A stretch of DNA of 7,589 nt from positions 1-7,589 of the forward strand of contig JAOZOL010000113.1 in NCBI GenBank assembly GCA_029933295.1, written 5' to 3'. Source of the stretch: Desulfobacterales bacterium (lineage in GTDB: Bacteria; Desulfobacterota; Desulfobacteria; Desulfobacterales; Desulfosalsimonadaceae). Position 1 is the first letter of the stretch, and each line of letters opens with the position of its first letter. This document shows positions 7,041-7,589 of this stretch, piece by piece. The notes beneath the pieces are model-generated. The model was given only the letters and a program-made list of their open reading frames with translations, was not told where the DNA came from and did not search any database. A program made the translations under genes and the position numbers.

Positions 7041-7319
7041 TTATATTTTATTTACCCGTTCCCGGAGTTCTTTACCGCATTTGAAAAACGGAAGTTTTTT
7101 CGGGTTGATAAGTACTTTTTCCCCGGTTTTGGGATTCCTGCCGATATAGCTTTTATAATTTTTTACAAAAAAGCTGCAAAGGCCTCTTATTTCAATTCTT
7201 TCTGCTTTGATTAAAGCATCCGACATTGAATCAAAGAAGATTTGCACAATTTTTGCTGCTTCAGATTTAGAAATATCAGCTTCTTTTTTTAACGCTGAAA
7301 TGAGCTCCAGTTTGTTCAT
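7041..7319 (-). CDS. HU/IHF-family nucleoid DNA-binding protein
   Basis: A 92-residue histone-like protein that dimerises and bends DNA. The helical N terminus (MNKLELISALKKEADISKSE) is followed by the beta-arm region, with the signature GRNPKTGEKV (60-69). Pro63 is the residue that intercalates into DNA in this family. The C terminus PKKLPFFKCGKELRERVN is typical of HU and IHF proteins. HU and IHF subunits cannot be told apart reliably from this sequence, so no symbol is given. One oddity is LCSF at 47-50, where the family usually has FGSF: a cysteine (C48) replaces the glycine. The ATG at 7319 has a strong AGGAGG a few bases upstream. It is the first gene of the housekeeping operon, 22 nt before holB, and lies downstream of an AT-rich promoter region. 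Confidence 0.95.
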   Translation of the reverse strand: MNKLELISALKKEADISKSEAAKIVQIFFDSMSDALIKAERIEIRGLCSFFVKNYKSYIGRNPKTGEKVLINPKKLPFFKCGKELRERVNKI

Positions 7320-7323
7320 GTTG

Positions 7324-7329
7324 CCTCCT
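7324..7329 (-). promoter_or_regulatory. Strong Shine-Dalgarno site of the HU-family gene
   Basis: A perfect AGGAGG with CAAC before the ATG. The spacing is short (4 nt), but an overlapping GAGGAG gives a longer one. It is the strongest ribosome binding site in the window, fitting an abundant nucleoid protein. Confidence 0.8.
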
Positions 7330-7367
7330 CTAATTTCCTGGAAATGAAAAAGTATCTACAAAAATAT

Positions 7368-7396
7368 TTACTAAATATAAATTTATAAAAAGTCAA
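7368..7396 (-). promoter_or_regulatory. Candidate promoter of the HU-holB-ricT-metG operon
   Basis: On the minus strand TTGACT (7391-7396, five of six matches to the -35 consensus) is followed after 17 nt by TAGTAA (7368-7373, three of six matches to the -10 consensus). The surroundings are very AT-rich, and the leader to the HU start is about 50 nt. The -35 box is convincing; the -10 is not unique in this AT-rich stretch. Confidence 0.45.
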
Positions 7397-7404
7397 GGCG
7401 TTAT

Positions 7405-7421
7405 GTTATATATTTTATAAC
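7405..7421. repeat. Short AT-rich inverted repeat upstream of the promoter
   Basis: GTTATA, five bases, then TATAAC: a perfect 6-bp inverted repeat. It lies just upstream of the -35 box of the HU-family gene promoter. It could be a regulator site or a chance product of AT-rich DNA. Confidence 0.35.
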
Positions 7422-7430
7422 TTTTTAATA

Positions 7431-7580
7431 AATTTGGATTTGCAAGAAGTCAAAATCAGACGGCAAAGTATAAAAGTTCAAATTCAAGGCGTGCGAATCT
7501 TGTGGAATGAGGCGTACTTTTCGTACGTTGAAATGACACAAGATGAAGCACAACACAGAATTTGGATTTTTTACGAAGTC
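7431..7580. repeat. Imperfect direct repeats flanking the palindrome
   Basis: AATTTGGATTT followed by 4-5 variable bases and GAAGTC occurs at 7431-7451 and again at 7559-7580. The copies bracket most of the palindromic element, and the right copy overlaps its right arm. They are too diverged and too long to be a simple target-site duplication, but could be element ends or remnants of a second copy. Confidence 0.4.
7472..7571. repeat. Large imperfect palindrome (REP/MITE-like intergenic element)
   Basis: A 100-bp nested inverted repeat. From the outside in, the paired arms are 7472-7485 with 7558-7571 (14 pairs including two G-T, with CAAATTC/GAATTTG perfect), GTGC 7491-7494 with GCAC 7548-7551, ATCTTGTG 7497-7504 with CACAAGAT 7537-7544, and GGCGTAC 7511-7517 with GTACGTT 7523-7529, closed by the loop TTTTC. 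Internal loops separate the stems. Transcribed in either direction it would fold into one long hairpin. On the plus strand it ends in a run of six T, so it could end transcription of a gene arriving from the left, although none is present here. No coding frame is evident in it. It resembles miniature palindromic repeats dispersed in bacterial genomes; copy number cannot be judged from one window. Confidence 0.75.
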
Positions 7581-7589
7581 GTTTTATAA

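Noticed and set aside
7320..7589. Search for a small gene, tRNA or CRISPR in the right-hand noncoding stretch
   Set aside because: No frame with a ribosome binding site, no tRNA cloverleaf and no regularly spaced repeats. The contents are explained by the promoter region and the palindromic element.

Overview
All seven genes lie on the minus strand, so the window reads from right to left. The organism is most likely a sulfate-reducing-type deltaproteobacterium (Desulfobacterota, probably Desulfobacterales). This is inferred from the gene set and order (HU family protein, holB, ricT, metG), the style of the HU and RicT proteins, and moderately AT-rich DNA. No taxonomic marker is present, so the placement is tentative.

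Region 1 (about 7589-3370) is a compact housekeeping operon. A noncoding leader carries a large imperfect palindrome (about 7472-7571) and a promoter candidate. It is followed by a HU/IHF-family DNA-binding protein, the DNA polymerase III delta-prime subunit (holB), a PSP1/RicT protein, and methionyl-tRNA synthetase (metG). Spacing is tight: 22 nt between HU and holB, a 1-nt overlap between holB and ricT, and 8 nt between ricT and metG. The genes serve nucleoid structure, the replication clamp loader, an RNA-processing regulatory factor and translation.

Region 2 (3247-3369) is a 123-bp gap with a tandem 6-bp direct repeat at 11-bp spacing and a weak sigma70-like promoter. It separates the housekeeping operon from an accessory one.

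Region 3 (3246-31) is a three-gene accessory operon: a class I SAM-dependent methyltransferase, a soluble protein resembling the catalytic domain of phosphatidylglycerol lysyltransferases (DUF2156 type), and a class I HMG-CoA reductase. The HMG-CoA reductase has all catalytic residues and an unrecognised N-terminal domain of about 150 residues instead of a membrane anchor. The stop codon of the DUF2156-like gene lies within the Shine-Dalgarno region of the HMG-CoA reductase gene, which argues that they are translated together. No other mevalonate-pathway gene is visible. The combination of a mevalonate-forming enzyme, a methyltransferase with a hydrophobic C-terminal segment, and an aminoacyl/acyl-transferase-like protein is the best candidate here for an undescribed pathway, possibly making a modified lipid or small metabolite. 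That function is inference only.
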